Shown: piece by piece, positions 46,882 to 54,659 of the stretch
How the letters are laid out: each line of letters starts with the position of its first letter
How positions within the stretch are numbered: position 1 is the first letter of the stretch
NCBI GenBank assembly: GCA_963770765.1
Contig: CAVYQS010000005.1
Coordinates: forward strand, 124,001 to 188,000
Reading direction: 5' to 3'
DNA from: CAVPCY01 sp963770765
GTDB taxonomy: Bacteria; Actinomycetota; Coriobacteriia; Anaerosomatales; PHET01
DNA: 64,000 bases
Made by a program: the position numbers and the translations under genes
Notes under the pieces: generated by a model
The model's database searches: none
Told to the model about the DNA's origin: nothing
Seen by the model: the letters and a program-made list of their open reading frames with translations, nothing else

Positions 46882-48032
46882 CGGCCGATCTCCGCGAGGT
46901 GGTCGAAGATCACGTCGGTGATACGGTGCGTGCAGCCGCCGCGTGCGACCGAGACGTAGTGCTCCTTGAGCCACTCGAGCGGCGCAGAGTCGTAGGTCCC
47001 GGACTCGACGAGCGTGGCGATCTCGTCGAGATCGCGCGAGGCCGCACCGCCCAGCTCCGAGAGCAGGTCGATGTTGAGGCCGTGCTCATCGAGGTACTCG
47101 TCGATATCGAACACGTAGAAGTAGAGCGGCTTGTCGAGCACGGCCGCCTCGAAGGCCACTGCGGAGTAGTCGGTGATGACGACGTCGCTCAGCGGCAGCA
47201 GCTCGAGGACATCGACGCCGCAGGCGTTCACGACGTTCGCGCCTGAGACATCCGCGGTGACGAGCGGGTGCGGCTTGACGATCACGGTGTAGCCTTCGCC
47301 GGCGAAACGCTCGATCACTTCTCGGTAGTGGTCAGGGCGGTTGCGGCGAAAAGTGGGCGCGTAGAGCACCGTTCGCCGACTGCGCTCTGCCAGCAGCGGG
47401 AAACGTCGGCGTAGCTCCGAGACGTACGGGGGGACCGGTTCGGCGGTGGCGTCGCTCGCATGCCGGAGCAGGTGGTCGACGCGGGGAAGCCCCAGTGGCT
47501 TGACCTGGTCCTCACGGACTCGAAACGCCTCGGCGAAGACCCTCACCGTCGCCGGGCCGCCGCACAGCACGAGATCGTAGTTGCGGTGCATGCGCATGCT
47601 CTGCGCGAGCTTGGAGGACCGGCCGCCCGGCAGGTCGAGTGACTGGTAGCCGAACTTCTTGATGGCGCCCAGCGCATGCCAGGTCTGGACGACGAACATC
47701 TCCGGCCGGTGGTCGAGCAGGCTGACCGGCACGATGTAGCCGTCGACGATGCACGCCCGCGCGGTGGCGAGGTGGTACATCTGCGCGAGGATCTCGCCCA
47801 CGTAGGCGACGCGAGCGAACAGCGACGAGCGGATGAACCTGCAGCGGAGCACGACTTCGAGCGACGGGTCCCGGTATTGCAGCGCTTCGACCAGCATGAG
47901 GAAGTCACGCGAGGGCGTGTCGGCCTGCCGGCTGAGCAGGACGACCTTGTGGCGTGCAGGTAAGACCGCCTTGAGCAGTCCGTACCAAGCCTGTGCGACC
48001 CATCTTGCCGGGGCGATGAGGAAACGCGTCAC
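46878..48032 (-). CDS. CDP-glycerol glycerophosphotransferase, priming-type
   Basis: First gene of the four-gene unit, 384 residues. It is shorter and more diverged than the other copies: VVQTWHALGAIKKFG near 115, TVLYAPTFRRNRPDHYRE, YTVIVKPHPLV, DVVITDYSAVAFEAAVL and VFDIDEYLDEHGLN. This shape resembles the TagB-like primase type that adds the first glycerol phosphate to the linkage unit, but this is inferred. An N-terminal hydrophobic stretch (FLIAPARWVAQAWYGLLKAV) may tether it to the membrane. The GTG at 48032 follows GAGG by 7 bases. Confidence 0.88.
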   Translation of the reverse strand: MTRFLIAPARWVAQAWYGLLKAVLPARHKVVLLSRQADTPSRDFLMLVEALQYRDPSLEVVLRCRFIRSSLFARVAYVGEILAQMYHLATARACIVDGYIVPVSLLDHRPEMFVVQTWHALGAIKKFGYQSLDLPGGRSSKLAQSMRMHRNYDLVLCGGPATVRVFAEAFRVREDQVKPLGLPRVDHLLRHASDATAEPVPPYVSELRRRFPLLAERSRRTVLYAPTFRRNRPDHYREVIERFAGEGYTVIVKPHPLVTADVSGANVVNACGVDVLELLPLSDVVITDYSAVAFEAAVLDKPLYFYVFDIDEYLDEHGLNIDLLSELGGAASRDLDEIATLVESGTYDSAPLEWLKEHYVSVARGGCTHRITDVIFDHLAEIGR

Positions 48033-48207
48033 GTCAGCACCTCGGGGCGCGGTAGACGGAGACGAAGGTGTGCGCTCAAGAAGCGAATTCTACCACCCGC
48101 TGCGCTGGGGGACTCGTCGGCCGCCTGCAAGGCCGACAGCCGGCTTCCATGTGGGACTGTGCCGCACCGACCGTTTCTCTCACGGCGGTTTGGGCACACT
48201 CAATCCC

Positions 48208-50223
48208 ATGAGAACCCCTGACCACTTCCCGCGGCGGATCGTCGAGATCGAGAACGCGTGGATCCCGCTGTCTGACGGAACGCGGCTGGCCGCACGGATC
48301 TGGCTGCCCGACGACGCGAGCGCCGACCCGGTGCCGGCGGTACTCGAATACCTCCCGTACCGAAAGGACGACGCCAACGCGAGTCAGGACGCCACCAGGC
48401 ACCCCTACTTCGCTGGGCATGGCTATGCAGCCGTGCGGGTGGATCTGCGCGGCACCGGCGACTCCGACGGCATCCTGTGCGACGAGTACCTCAAGCAAGA
48501 ACAGGACGACGCCCTCGAGGTCCTCTCGTGGCTCGGCCGGCAGCCGTGGTGCACAGGCGCGGTGGGGATGATCGGCTACTCCTGGGGGGGCTTCAACGGA
48601 CTGCAGGTGGCCGCCCGGCGCCCGCCCCAGCTCAAGGCCATCGTCACGATGTACTCGACCGACGATCGTTACCGAGACGACTGCCACTACATGGGCGGCT
48701 GCCTGCTGGGCAGCGACATGCTCAAGTGGGCCACGTGGATGCGGGCGTACAATGCCCTGCCGCCCGACCCCCGCTTCCGAGAAGACTGGCGCGAGGAGTG
48801 GCTGCACCGGCTTGAACACACACCCGCCTTCATCGAGCCGTGGATGTCCCACACGACCTACGACGAGTTCTGGAAGCAAGGCTCGGTCGCCGAGGAGTAC
48901 GCCGCGATCGAGGCGGCCACGCTGGTGGTGGGCGGGTGGACCGACGCCTACACCAACGCGGTGCCCCGGCTGCTCCAGAACCTCGAGTGCGAACGGCGCG
49001 GGATCATCGGACCGTGGGGTCACGTGGTGCCGTATCGCGGGGTGCCCGGTCCGGCGATCGGGTTCCTGCAGGAGTGTTTGCGATGGTTCGGCCGCTGGCT
49101 CAAGGACGAACCCACCGGGGTCGAGTCCGACCCGTTCTTGCGAGTCTGGATCGGTGAGTCGTTCGCACCGGCTCCGTTCCACGAGACGCTCCCGGGCCGC
49201 TGGACCGAGCAGCCCACATGGCCGCCGCCGGCCGCGTCGCCGCTCCGACTACGTCTGGGAGCCGCCGGCGTGTTGGGTGGCGAGCAGCTCGCCTCAGCGG
49301 CTCCGGCGGCCCGGCTCGAGCTCACGGGAGCGCAGGAGTGCGGCGAGACGGGCGGAGTGTGGTGCGTGAACGGGCGTACCGATGAGATGCCGATAGACCA
49401 GCGCGCCGATGATGCACGGTCCGCCTGCTTCGACACGCCGCCACTCGAAGCGCCACTCGAGGTGCTGGGCTTCCCGGTCCTGCACCTGACGCTGTCGAGC
49501 GATCGCCCCAAGGCGCTGGTGGCCGCCCGCCTGTGCGAAGTCACTCCCGATGGCGCGTCCACGCTCGTGTCGTGGGGCCTGCTCAACCTCGCCCATCCCG
49601 ATGGCTTCGAGACCGTGCGGCTCATCGATCCGGGTGTGGAGTTCACCGTGGCCGTGCAGCTCAATGCCATCGGCCACCGCTTCTCGGAGGGCAACCGGCT
49701 GCGCCTCGCGGTCTCGCCCACGCAGTGGCCACACGCGTGGCCGTCGCCGCACGCTGCGACGATCACTCTCGCACTCGACGGGCCGTGCGCGCTGGAGCTG
49801 CCGGTTCTCTCGGAGCCGGGCGAACCGCTTGCGACGGCGTTCGAGAGCCCGGAAGCGCTTCCGCCCGGCGCAGCACGCCACGACGGGGGCAGGACGCGAG
49901 AGCGGTCCGTCGCCGAACGGGTCCACACGATCCATGACCACGAGTGGAGCGAGGAGTTCTTCTCGGTGGCAGGGACCGCGTTCTCGACCGACGCGCACGA
50001 CATCTACGCGATCGCAGAGGGTGACCCGCTCTCCGCGCGCACGACCTCGACGCGCGAGACCCGTCTGGGACGCGACGGGTGGCACGTTCGGGTGTCGTGC
50101 GAGGCGACGATGACGAGTGACGCCCACGAGTTCGTGGTGGACGACAGCATGCGCGCCTGGGACGGCGACGACCTGATCTTCGACCGGACGGTCACGATGC
50201 GCTTCCCACGCGGAGCGCTGTGA
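48208..50223 (+). CDS. CocE/NonD family hydrolase (X-Pro dipeptidyl-peptidase-like)
   Basis: A 671-residue alpha/beta hydrolase. The nucleophile is in GMIGYSWGGFNG (about 125). The catalytic His is plausibly in IGPWGHVVPYRG, and DLRGTGDSDG precedes them. The C-terminal beta domain (about 420-670) is the X-Pro dipeptidyl-peptidase C-like fold seen in cocaine esterase and glutaryl-7-ACA acylase relatives. No signal peptide is seen, so it is probably cytoplasmic. Substrates in this family are esters or amides of small acids; a specific one is not deducible. The ATG at 48208 has no obvious strong ribosome site. Confidence 0.9.
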   Translation: MRTPDHFPRRIVEIENAWIPLSDGTRLAARIWLPDDASADPVPAVLEYLPYRKDDANASQDATRHPYFAGHGYAAVRVDLRGTGDSDGILCDEYLKQEQDDALEVLSWLGRQPWCTGAVGMIGYSWGGFNGLQVAARRPPQLKAIVTMYSTDDRYRDDCHYMGGCLLGSDMLKWATWMRAYNALPPDPRFREDWREEWLHRLEHTPAFIEPWMSHTTYDEFWKQGSVAEEYAAIEAATLVVGGWTDAYTNAVPRLLQNLECERRGIIGPWGHVVPYRGVPGPAIGFLQECLRWFGRWLKDEPTGVESDPFLRVWIGESFAPAPFHETLPGRWTEQPTWPPPAASPLRLRLGAAGVLGGEQLASAAPAARLELTGAQECGETGGVWCVNGRTDEMPIDQRADDARSACFDTPPLEAPLEVLGFPVLHLTLSSDRPKALVAARLCEVTPDGASTLVSWGLLNLAHPDGFETVRLIDPGVEFTVAVQLNAIGHRFSEGNRLRLAVSPTQWPHAWPSPHAATITLALDGPCALELPVLSEPGEPLATAFESPEALPPGAARHDGGRTRERSVAERVHTIHDHEWSEEFFSVAGTAFSTDAHDIYAIAEGDPLSARTTSTRETRLGRDGWHVRVSCEATMTSDAHEFVVDDSMRAWDGDDLIFDRTVTMRFPRGAL

Positions 50224-50287
50224 CAGGCCTGCTCGCGGTATCCTAGGCGGGTCGGTCCGCCGCTCGGCGACCCCACAAGAGGAGCTC

Positions 50288-50986
50288 ATGGTGCACGACC
50301 GCGCCAAACACATGCGAATCACGGTCACCGAGAACGGCCCCTATCGCGTCACCGGAGGGGTGCCGCTCGTTCGCGTCGAGATCGTGACGAACGAGGCGGG
50401 CGAGTCGGTCGCATGGCGCGAGACCGAGCGCATCGAGGCGCCCCGAAGCTACTCGCTGTGCCGGTGCGGACACTCGCAGGACAAGCCGTTCTGTGATGCG
50501 AGTCATGTCGAGTTCGAGTTCGATGGCACCGAGACCGCCGAGCGCGACGGTTACTTCGAGGTGGCGGCGAACATCGACGGCCCGGGCGTACGGCTACACG
50601 ACGCGCGCCAGCTGTGCGCCGAGGCCCGCTTCTGCGACCGGGCAGGCGGCCTGTGGAACCTGGTGACGCAGTGCGACGACGAAGACACGCGCTCGCTCGC
50701 TGAGGAAGAGGCGATGCTGTGTCCCTCAGGCCGCTTCGTGATCTGCGACGCTTCGACCGGCAGCGTGCGAGAGCCGGAGTTCGAACCCTCCATCGCGATC
50801 GTGCAAGACCCGTCGCTCGGGGTCAGCGGCCCGCTGTGGGTGCGCGGCGGCATCCCGGTCGTCTCGGAGGACGGGACACCGTATGAGGTCCGCAACCGGG
50901 TCACGCTGTGCCGCTGCGGTCACTCGGCGAACAAGCCCTACTGCGACGGCAGCCACCTCGCGCGCAAGTTCACAGACGCCGAGTAG
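50288..50986 (+). CDS. Double CDGSH iron-sulfur protein
   Basis: A 232-residue protein with two CDGSH motifs: CRCGHSQDKPFCDASH (about 58-73) and CRCGHSANKPYCDGSH (about 209-224). Each can bind a [2Fe-2S] cluster with three Cys and one His. The region between them carries further Cys (ARQLCAEARFC, MLCPSGRFVIC), which could form a third centre. The ATG at 50288 follows AGAGGAG. It is 65 bp after the CocE-like gene. Such proteins act in iron-sulfur or redox signalling; no partner is deducible. Confidence 0.88.
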   Translation: MVHDRAKHMRITVTENGPYRVTGGVPLVRVEIVTNEAGESVAWRETERIEAPRSYSLCRCGHSQDKPFCDASHVEFEFDGTETAERDGYFEVAANIDGPGVRLHDARQLCAEARFCDRAGGLWNLVTQCDDEDTRSLAEEEAMLCPSGRFVICDASTGSVREPEFEPSIAIVQDPSLGVSGPLWVRGGIPVVSEDGTPYEVRNRVTLCRCGHSANKPYCDGSHLARKFTDAE

Positions 50987-51128
50987 GTGGCGGTGTGCCC
51001 ACGCGCGTCCTTTCACCGATTCGTGCGGCCAGATCGTACTCCTCGGCATGTGTCTCGCTAGACCATCCGCAAGGCACACGCCCAGGGCGCAATCGGGCGC
51101 TCCGCAGACACGAGGAGGTGATCCAGCG

Positions 51129-51194
51129 TTGAGTAGCAAACACATCGCGCGGGTCCTGTTCACCACGAGTCTGATGGGAGCTCGGGCCATCTAA
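51129..51194 (+). CDS. 21-residue peptide ORF with near-perfect Shine-Dalgarno
   Basis: TTG start 51129 follows GGAGGTGATCC (51113-51123), the complement of the 16S rRNA 3' end, at an 11-base spacing. The product reads MSSKHIARVLFTTSLMGARAI and then stops. A strong terminator follows at 51288. This could be a leader or small-peptide transcript read from the CDGSH gene upstream. The radical SAM/SPASM gene converges on it from the other strand, so a ripp-type link is possible but unsupported: no Cys or repeat is seen in the peptide. Confidence 0.35.
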   Translation: MSSKHIARVLFTTSLMGARAI

Positions 51195-51287
51195 CGAGGC
51201 AACGGGTGCCTACTTGGTCCTTCGCTCAGAGGGGACAAACACGTACCCACAACACGCACCGTTGCTTCTACACGCAGCGATGAGGAG

Positions 51288-51320
51288 AGGGCCGCCGAGA
51301 TCGAATCGGCGGCCCTTTCT
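51288..51320 (+). terminator. Strong rho-independent terminator
   Basis: An 11-bp perfect stem (AGGGCCGCCGA at 51288-51298 and its complement at 51306-51316) with a 7-nt loop is followed by TTTCT. Orientation ends transcription from the CDGSH/tiny-ORF side; the convergent radical SAM gene ends at 51355. Confidence 0.8.
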
Positions 51321-51354
51321 GCGTCGAGCTTTCGGAGCGAAGCTTGCAGGCGGT

Positions 51355-52557
51355 CTACCCGCACGCTCCGGGAGCCACGCACGGCGCGGCTGCCGAGACG
51401 GGGTGCGCTGGTAGTCCGGGTCTCCTCGGAGTGGTGCCGTCGCCGTCCTCGAGCCGCTTGAGCAGGCACGTGTCGTCCTCGAACATCGCGTCGCCGGTGG
51501 CCTGCCACGCCTTGGTGCGACAGCCGCGGCAGATGCGGGAGTACTCGCAGGCCTCGGGTGCGCAGATGCCCTTGGCCTCCTGGGCGTCGAGCTTGTAGAG
51601 CTCCTGGGTGGCCTCGGTGAGCGTCATCTCGCGGATGTTGCCCACGGTCCAGTCCTGAGCGAACTGGCACGGCATGATGCCGCCCTCGGAGTTGATGTTC
51701 ATGTGGCCCTTGCCAACCGGGCACGCGCTCACGAGTTCGAGGCGCTTGAGGCCGTTGCTGATGTCGACACCCTCGGCCTTGAGCTTCTCGGCGAGGTAGG
51801 GGATGACGCTGGGGATGGCCCCGATGTCGTACTCGGTATCGGACGCGGGGTCGAGCAGGTCGCCCAGGATCCAGTCGGCGAGTTCCTTCCATTGGGTCGC
51901 GGTGATGCGGGCGTCGGTCTCGCCCTCGCTGCGCCCGGAGGTGATCAGGTCGCACAGGTACACGAGCCGCGCGTCGAGCTCCTTGGCCTTCGCGATGATG
52001 TGCGGGATGAACTGCAGGGTGTCCTTGGTCACCGCGGACTTGAGCGCGACGCCCACGCCCTCTTCGCGCAGGATCTTGATCGCCTCGATCACGCGGTCGT
52101 GCGTTCCGGGAACGCCCACCATCGCATCGTGGAACGCCGGCGGGCCGTAGAGCGATGTGGCTATCCAGTCGACACCGTTCTCGTGCAGCCGCTTGGCGTT
52201 CTCGCGGGTGATGAACGTCGCGTTGGTGGAGACCACCAGGTGCATGCCGTAACTGTGCGCGGTCTCGAGGATGTCCCAGAAGTTGGGCCGCATCATGGGC
52301 TCACCGCCGGAGAGGAACACGACCGGCACATGCAGCTCGCCCATCTGGTGGACGAGGGCGATCGTCTCTTCGTCGGAGAGCTGGTCGGGAAGCGCATGAC
52401 CGTCTGCCGACATGTAGCAGTGGTCGCACAGGAGGTTACAGCGGTTGGTGATGTTCCAGATGATGTCGCTCGGACGGCCCAGGGTGTAGGCCTTGAGGGC
52501 CTTGTTCTCGACCTCGGAGAGAGGGCCGTCGAAGAACAGTGAGCGGACGTGGGCCAT
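51355..52557 (-). CDS. Radical SAM/SPASM protein
   Basis: A 400-residue radical SAM protein. The cluster motif CNLLCDHCYMS is near residue 39. GGEPMMRP follows. The C-terminal SPASM-like region has further Cys sets: MPCQFAQDW, ICAPEACEYSRICRGCRTK and a final CVAPGACG. This suggests two auxiliary [4Fe-4S] clusters, as in haem d1/AhbC-type or peptide-modifying enzymes; the substrate is unknown. The ATG at 52557 follows AGGAGG by 7 bases. The promoter region upstream has two GTTACAT-type direct repeats (read on the minus strand, 52635-52653). Confidence 0.88.
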   Translation of the reverse strand: MAHVRSLFFDGPLSEVENKALKAYTLGRPSDIIWNITNRCNLLCDHCYMSADGHALPDQLSDEETIALVHQMGELHVPVVFLSGGEPMMRPNFWDILETAHSYGMHLVVSTNATFITRENAKRLHENGVDWIATSLYGPPAFHDAMVGVPGTHDRVIEAIKILREEGVGVALKSAVTKDTLQFIPHIIAKAKELDARLVYLCDLITSGRSEGETDARITATQWKELADWILGDLLDPASDTEYDIGAIPSVIPYLAEKLKAEGVDISNGLKRLELVSACPVGKGHMNINSEGGIMPCQFAQDWTVGNIREMTLTEATQELYKLDAQEAKGICAPEACEYSRICRGCRTKAWQATGDAMFEDDTCLLKRLEDGDGTTPRRPGLPAHPVSAAAPCVAPGACG

Positions 52558-52634
52558 GAGCGTGCCTCCTGCAGCGGGCGCCCGCGCGGGCGCGTACGTG
52601 ACCTTCCGAACACGAGTGTACGCACATACAGTGC

Positions 52635-52653
52635 CGATGTAACCGAATGTAAC
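52635..52653 (-). repeat. Tandem GTTACAT-type direct repeat upstream of the radical SAM gene
   Basis: CGATGTAAC and CGAATGTAAC lie side by side, 78-96 bp upstream of the radical SAM start, in an otherwise AT-richer patch between divergent genes. Such a pair could bind a regulator of either gene. No factor is assigned. Confidence 0.3.
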
Positions 52654-52729
52654 AACTATGACAGTCGGCGTGTCTCCTTATCGGCGAGTGGCATCGCGGG
52701 TATGTTGAACGGGTACCGAGGGAGGAACC

Positions 52730-53206
52730 ATGGCGCGGGTGACATGGCACGACCAGCACATCGGGGACTACACCGCGGGGCAGCGGGTCGCCGATTCAAC
52801 CGCACGGCTGCTCGGGTCGTGGCCCTTCATCATCGGTCAGTCAGTCTTCGTGATCGCATGGATCGGCCTGAATCTCGTTGCATGGGCCCAACATTGGGAT
52901 CCGTACCCGTTCATCCTGTTGAATCTCATGTTCTCGGTCCAAGCCGCATACGCCGGTCCGGTGCTCATGATGAGTCAGAACCGGGCGGCGGAGCGCGACA
53001 GGTACCAAGCCCAGGCGGACTACGACACGAACGTGCAATCGGAGCAGCTCGCCGAACAGATCCTTGCGCGGCTCGAGCGCATCGAAGACAACCAGATCAA
53101 ACGGCTGGTGGAACTCGCCGAACTCGAAGGCGTTGCGCGGGAAGCGATCGAGCGGCGGGACGAGGGCGGTCCGGCCAGCGGCATCGCGGAAGGAATCAAA
53201 CCGTGA
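52730..53206 (+). CDS. DUF1003 membrane protein
   Basis: A 158-residue protein of the DUF1003 family. Two helices occupy about 34-50 and 63-82 (FIIGQSVFVIAWIGLN, FILLNLMFSVQAAYAGPVLMM), followed by the typical QNRAAERDRYQAQADYDTNV and a coiled-coil tail. The family is thought to be of bacterial inner-membrane type with unclear function. The ATG at 52730 follows GAGGGAGG. It ends 38 bp before the arsR-hgcAB operon, same strand, but has no evident link. Confidence 0.9.
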   Translation: MARVTWHDQHIGDYTAGQRVADSTARLLGSWPFIIGQSVFVIAWIGLNLVAWAQHWDPYPFILLNLMFSVQAAYAGPVLMMSQNRAAERDRYQAQADYDTNVQSEQLAEQILARLERIEDNQIKRLVELAELEGVAREAIERRDEGGPASGIAEGIKP

Positions 53207-53207
53207 T

Positions 53208-53237
53208 TTGACAGTCAAACGACTGTTTGATTATCAT
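53208..53237 (+). promoter_or_regulatory. Promoter and operator of arsR-hgcAB
   Basis: TTGACA (53208-53213), an 18-bp spacer and TATCAT (53232-53237) form a good sigma70-like promoter. The spacer contains TCAAAC-N4-GTTTGA (53215-53230), and TTTGA-N3-TCAAA overlaps the -35. An ArsR dimer bound there would block RNA polymerase. The start codon at 53245 is only 7 bases after the -10 hexamer, so the transcript is probably leaderless. Inference is from sequence only. Confidence 0.65.
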
Positions 53238-53244
53238 CCTCTGT

Positions 53245-53565
53245 ATGGACACCACGCTATTCCAGGCCTTGTCGGATCCGCGGCGGCTCGCCATCGTCGA
53301 ACTGCTTGCCGGCGGCGAGCACTGCGTCTGCGACGTCTCCGCCGAGTTGGGGATGTCGACCGCCCTCGCCTCGCACCACATCAAGAAGTTGCGCGATGCC
53401 GGGCTTGTCGTCACGCGGCGAAAGGGCGCATGGCTCCACTGCCGTCTCGAGGACGGCGCGCTGGCTTCGCTCGCCGATTCGATCCGCGAACTGGCGCAGC
53501 GAGGCGCCCAAGTCACTCACGGGTGTTGCGCCTGCACGCCGGCTCAGGAAGGTGACCCACGATGA
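53245..53565 (+). CDS. ArsR-family regulator of hgcAB
   Basis: A 106-residue winged-helix repressor. GEHCVCDVSAELG holds the CVC metal/metalloid site of classic ArsR/SmtB proteins near residue 30, and STALASHHIKKLRDAGLV is the recognition helix. The C terminus adds GCCACTP, a further thiol group. The ATG at 53245 is preferred over the upstream TTG, which lies in the operator. Its stop overlaps the hgcA ATG (ATGA), so regulator and enzyme are made from one transcript. It may sense Hg(II) or As(III). Confidence 0.88.
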   Translation: MDTTLFQALSDPRRLAIVELLAGGEHCVCDVSAELGMSTALASHHIKKLRDAGLVVTRRKGAWLHCRLEDGALASLADSIRELAQRGAQVTHGCCACTPAQEGDPR

Positions 53566-54659
53566 CCGAGTGTTGCGGCCCCAGCGCTCCGTGCTGCGGC
53601 GGAACCCCCACCGACTACGATTACGGCGCTGCGCCGTACCTCTCGGGCGAGGTCGACACGTTCGCCGGGCCGATTCCTCGCGTGTCGACGAGTCTGTCTG
53701 CCGCCGATCACCTGGGCGCACTGGGCGTCCGTCTCAACGTGCGCAGAAGCGATTACCGGGTCAGGCCGGGGCTCTATGCGGTCGGCGACCCCGACGACAC
53801 CGCGCCTGTGCTCGTGACCGGCAACTACAAGCTCACCCTGGATCATGTTCGCCGAGAACTGACCGGCCGCGCTGCGTGGATACTGATCGTCGACACCCGC
53901 GGTGTGAACGTGTGGTGTGCCGCGGGGAAGGGCGTGTTCGGAACTGCCGAGGTAGTCCGCATGGTCAAGGAGGCCCGGCTCGAGCAGGTCGTGAGCCACA
54001 CCCGGTTGGTCCTTCCACAGCTCTCGGCCACAGGCGTCGCCGCCCATGAGGTGCGCAGCGCCACCGGCTTCAGCGTGGTGTTCGGCCCGGTCCGCGCGTC
54101 CGACCTGCCCGAGTTCCTCGACGCCGGGATGAAGGCGACTCCGCAGATGCGACGAGTGACATTCCCCGCGATCGAACGGGCCAAGCTCACCGGTGTGGAG
54201 CTGTCGATGCTGTGGGGCAGGGAGGGGCTCATCGGCGTGGCGATCTTGATCGTCGCCCTCGCGCTCGCCGCGGCATTCGCGCCGCCACTGCTGGTGCCGG
54301 TCGCGATGCTCGGCGTGGGGGCGGCGCTCGCCATCGTTGCGGGTGCGCTCGTGACGCCGGTGCTCCTTCCTTGGCTGCCCGGACGGGCCTTCTCGGTCAA
54401 GGGCGCGCTCGCAGGGCTGCTGGTCCTGCTGCCCGCGTTGAGTTGGCTGATCGCCTCGCCGCCCGCGCCGCTCTGGGTATGGGGTGTGCTCGTGGCGGGA
54501 ATCGGGCTGGCGAGCTTCGTCGCGATGAACTTCACCGGGTCGTCGACGTACACGTCGCCGTCGGGGGTCGAGCACGAGATGCGCAGGGCGATTCCCTTGC
54601 AGCTCGTTGCCGCTGTGAGCGGGATCGGGGCCTTCGTCGTGGGACTGGTGGTGAGCTAG
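53562..54659 (+). CDS. hgcA: HgcA, corrinoid mercury methyltransferase
   Basis: A 365-residue HgcA. The cap-helix motif NVWCAAGK is at residues 116-123, with Cys119 as the predicted lower ligand to corrinoid cobalt. The globular domain occupies about 30-215, then five membrane helices (about 222-240, 244-268, 281-300, 303-325, 344-363) anchor it. The role is methyl transfer from a corrinoid to Hg(II), giving methylmercury with HgcB. The first 15 residues hold two Cys pairs (ECCG, PCCG), which could bind mercury. The ATG overlaps the arsR stop. Identification rests on the motif, topology and adjacent hgcB. Confidence 0.93.
   Translation: MTECCGPSAPCCGGTPTDYDYGAAPYLSGEVDTFAGPIPRVSTSLSAADHLGALGVRLNVRRSDYRVRPGLYAVGDPDDTAPVLVTGNYKLTLDHVRRELTGRAAWILIVDTRGVNVWCAAGKGVFGTAEVVRMVKEARLEQVVSHTRLVLPQLSATGVAAHEVRSATGFSVVFGPVRASDLPEFLDAGMKATPQMRRVTFPAIERAKLTGVELSMLWGREGLIGVAILIVALALAAAFAPPLLVPVAMLGVGAALAIVAGALVTPVLLPWLPGRAFSVKGALAGLLVLLPALSWLIASPPAPLWVWGVLVAGIGLASFVAMNFTGSSTYTSPSGVEHEMRRAIPLQLVAAVSGIGAFVVGLVVS

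Noticed and set aside
51112..51126. 15-base match to the antisense of the 16S rRNA 3' end
   Set aside because: Only the anti-Shine-Dalgarno complement matches; flanking bases differ from 16S, so it is a ribosome-binding site, not an rRNA fragment.
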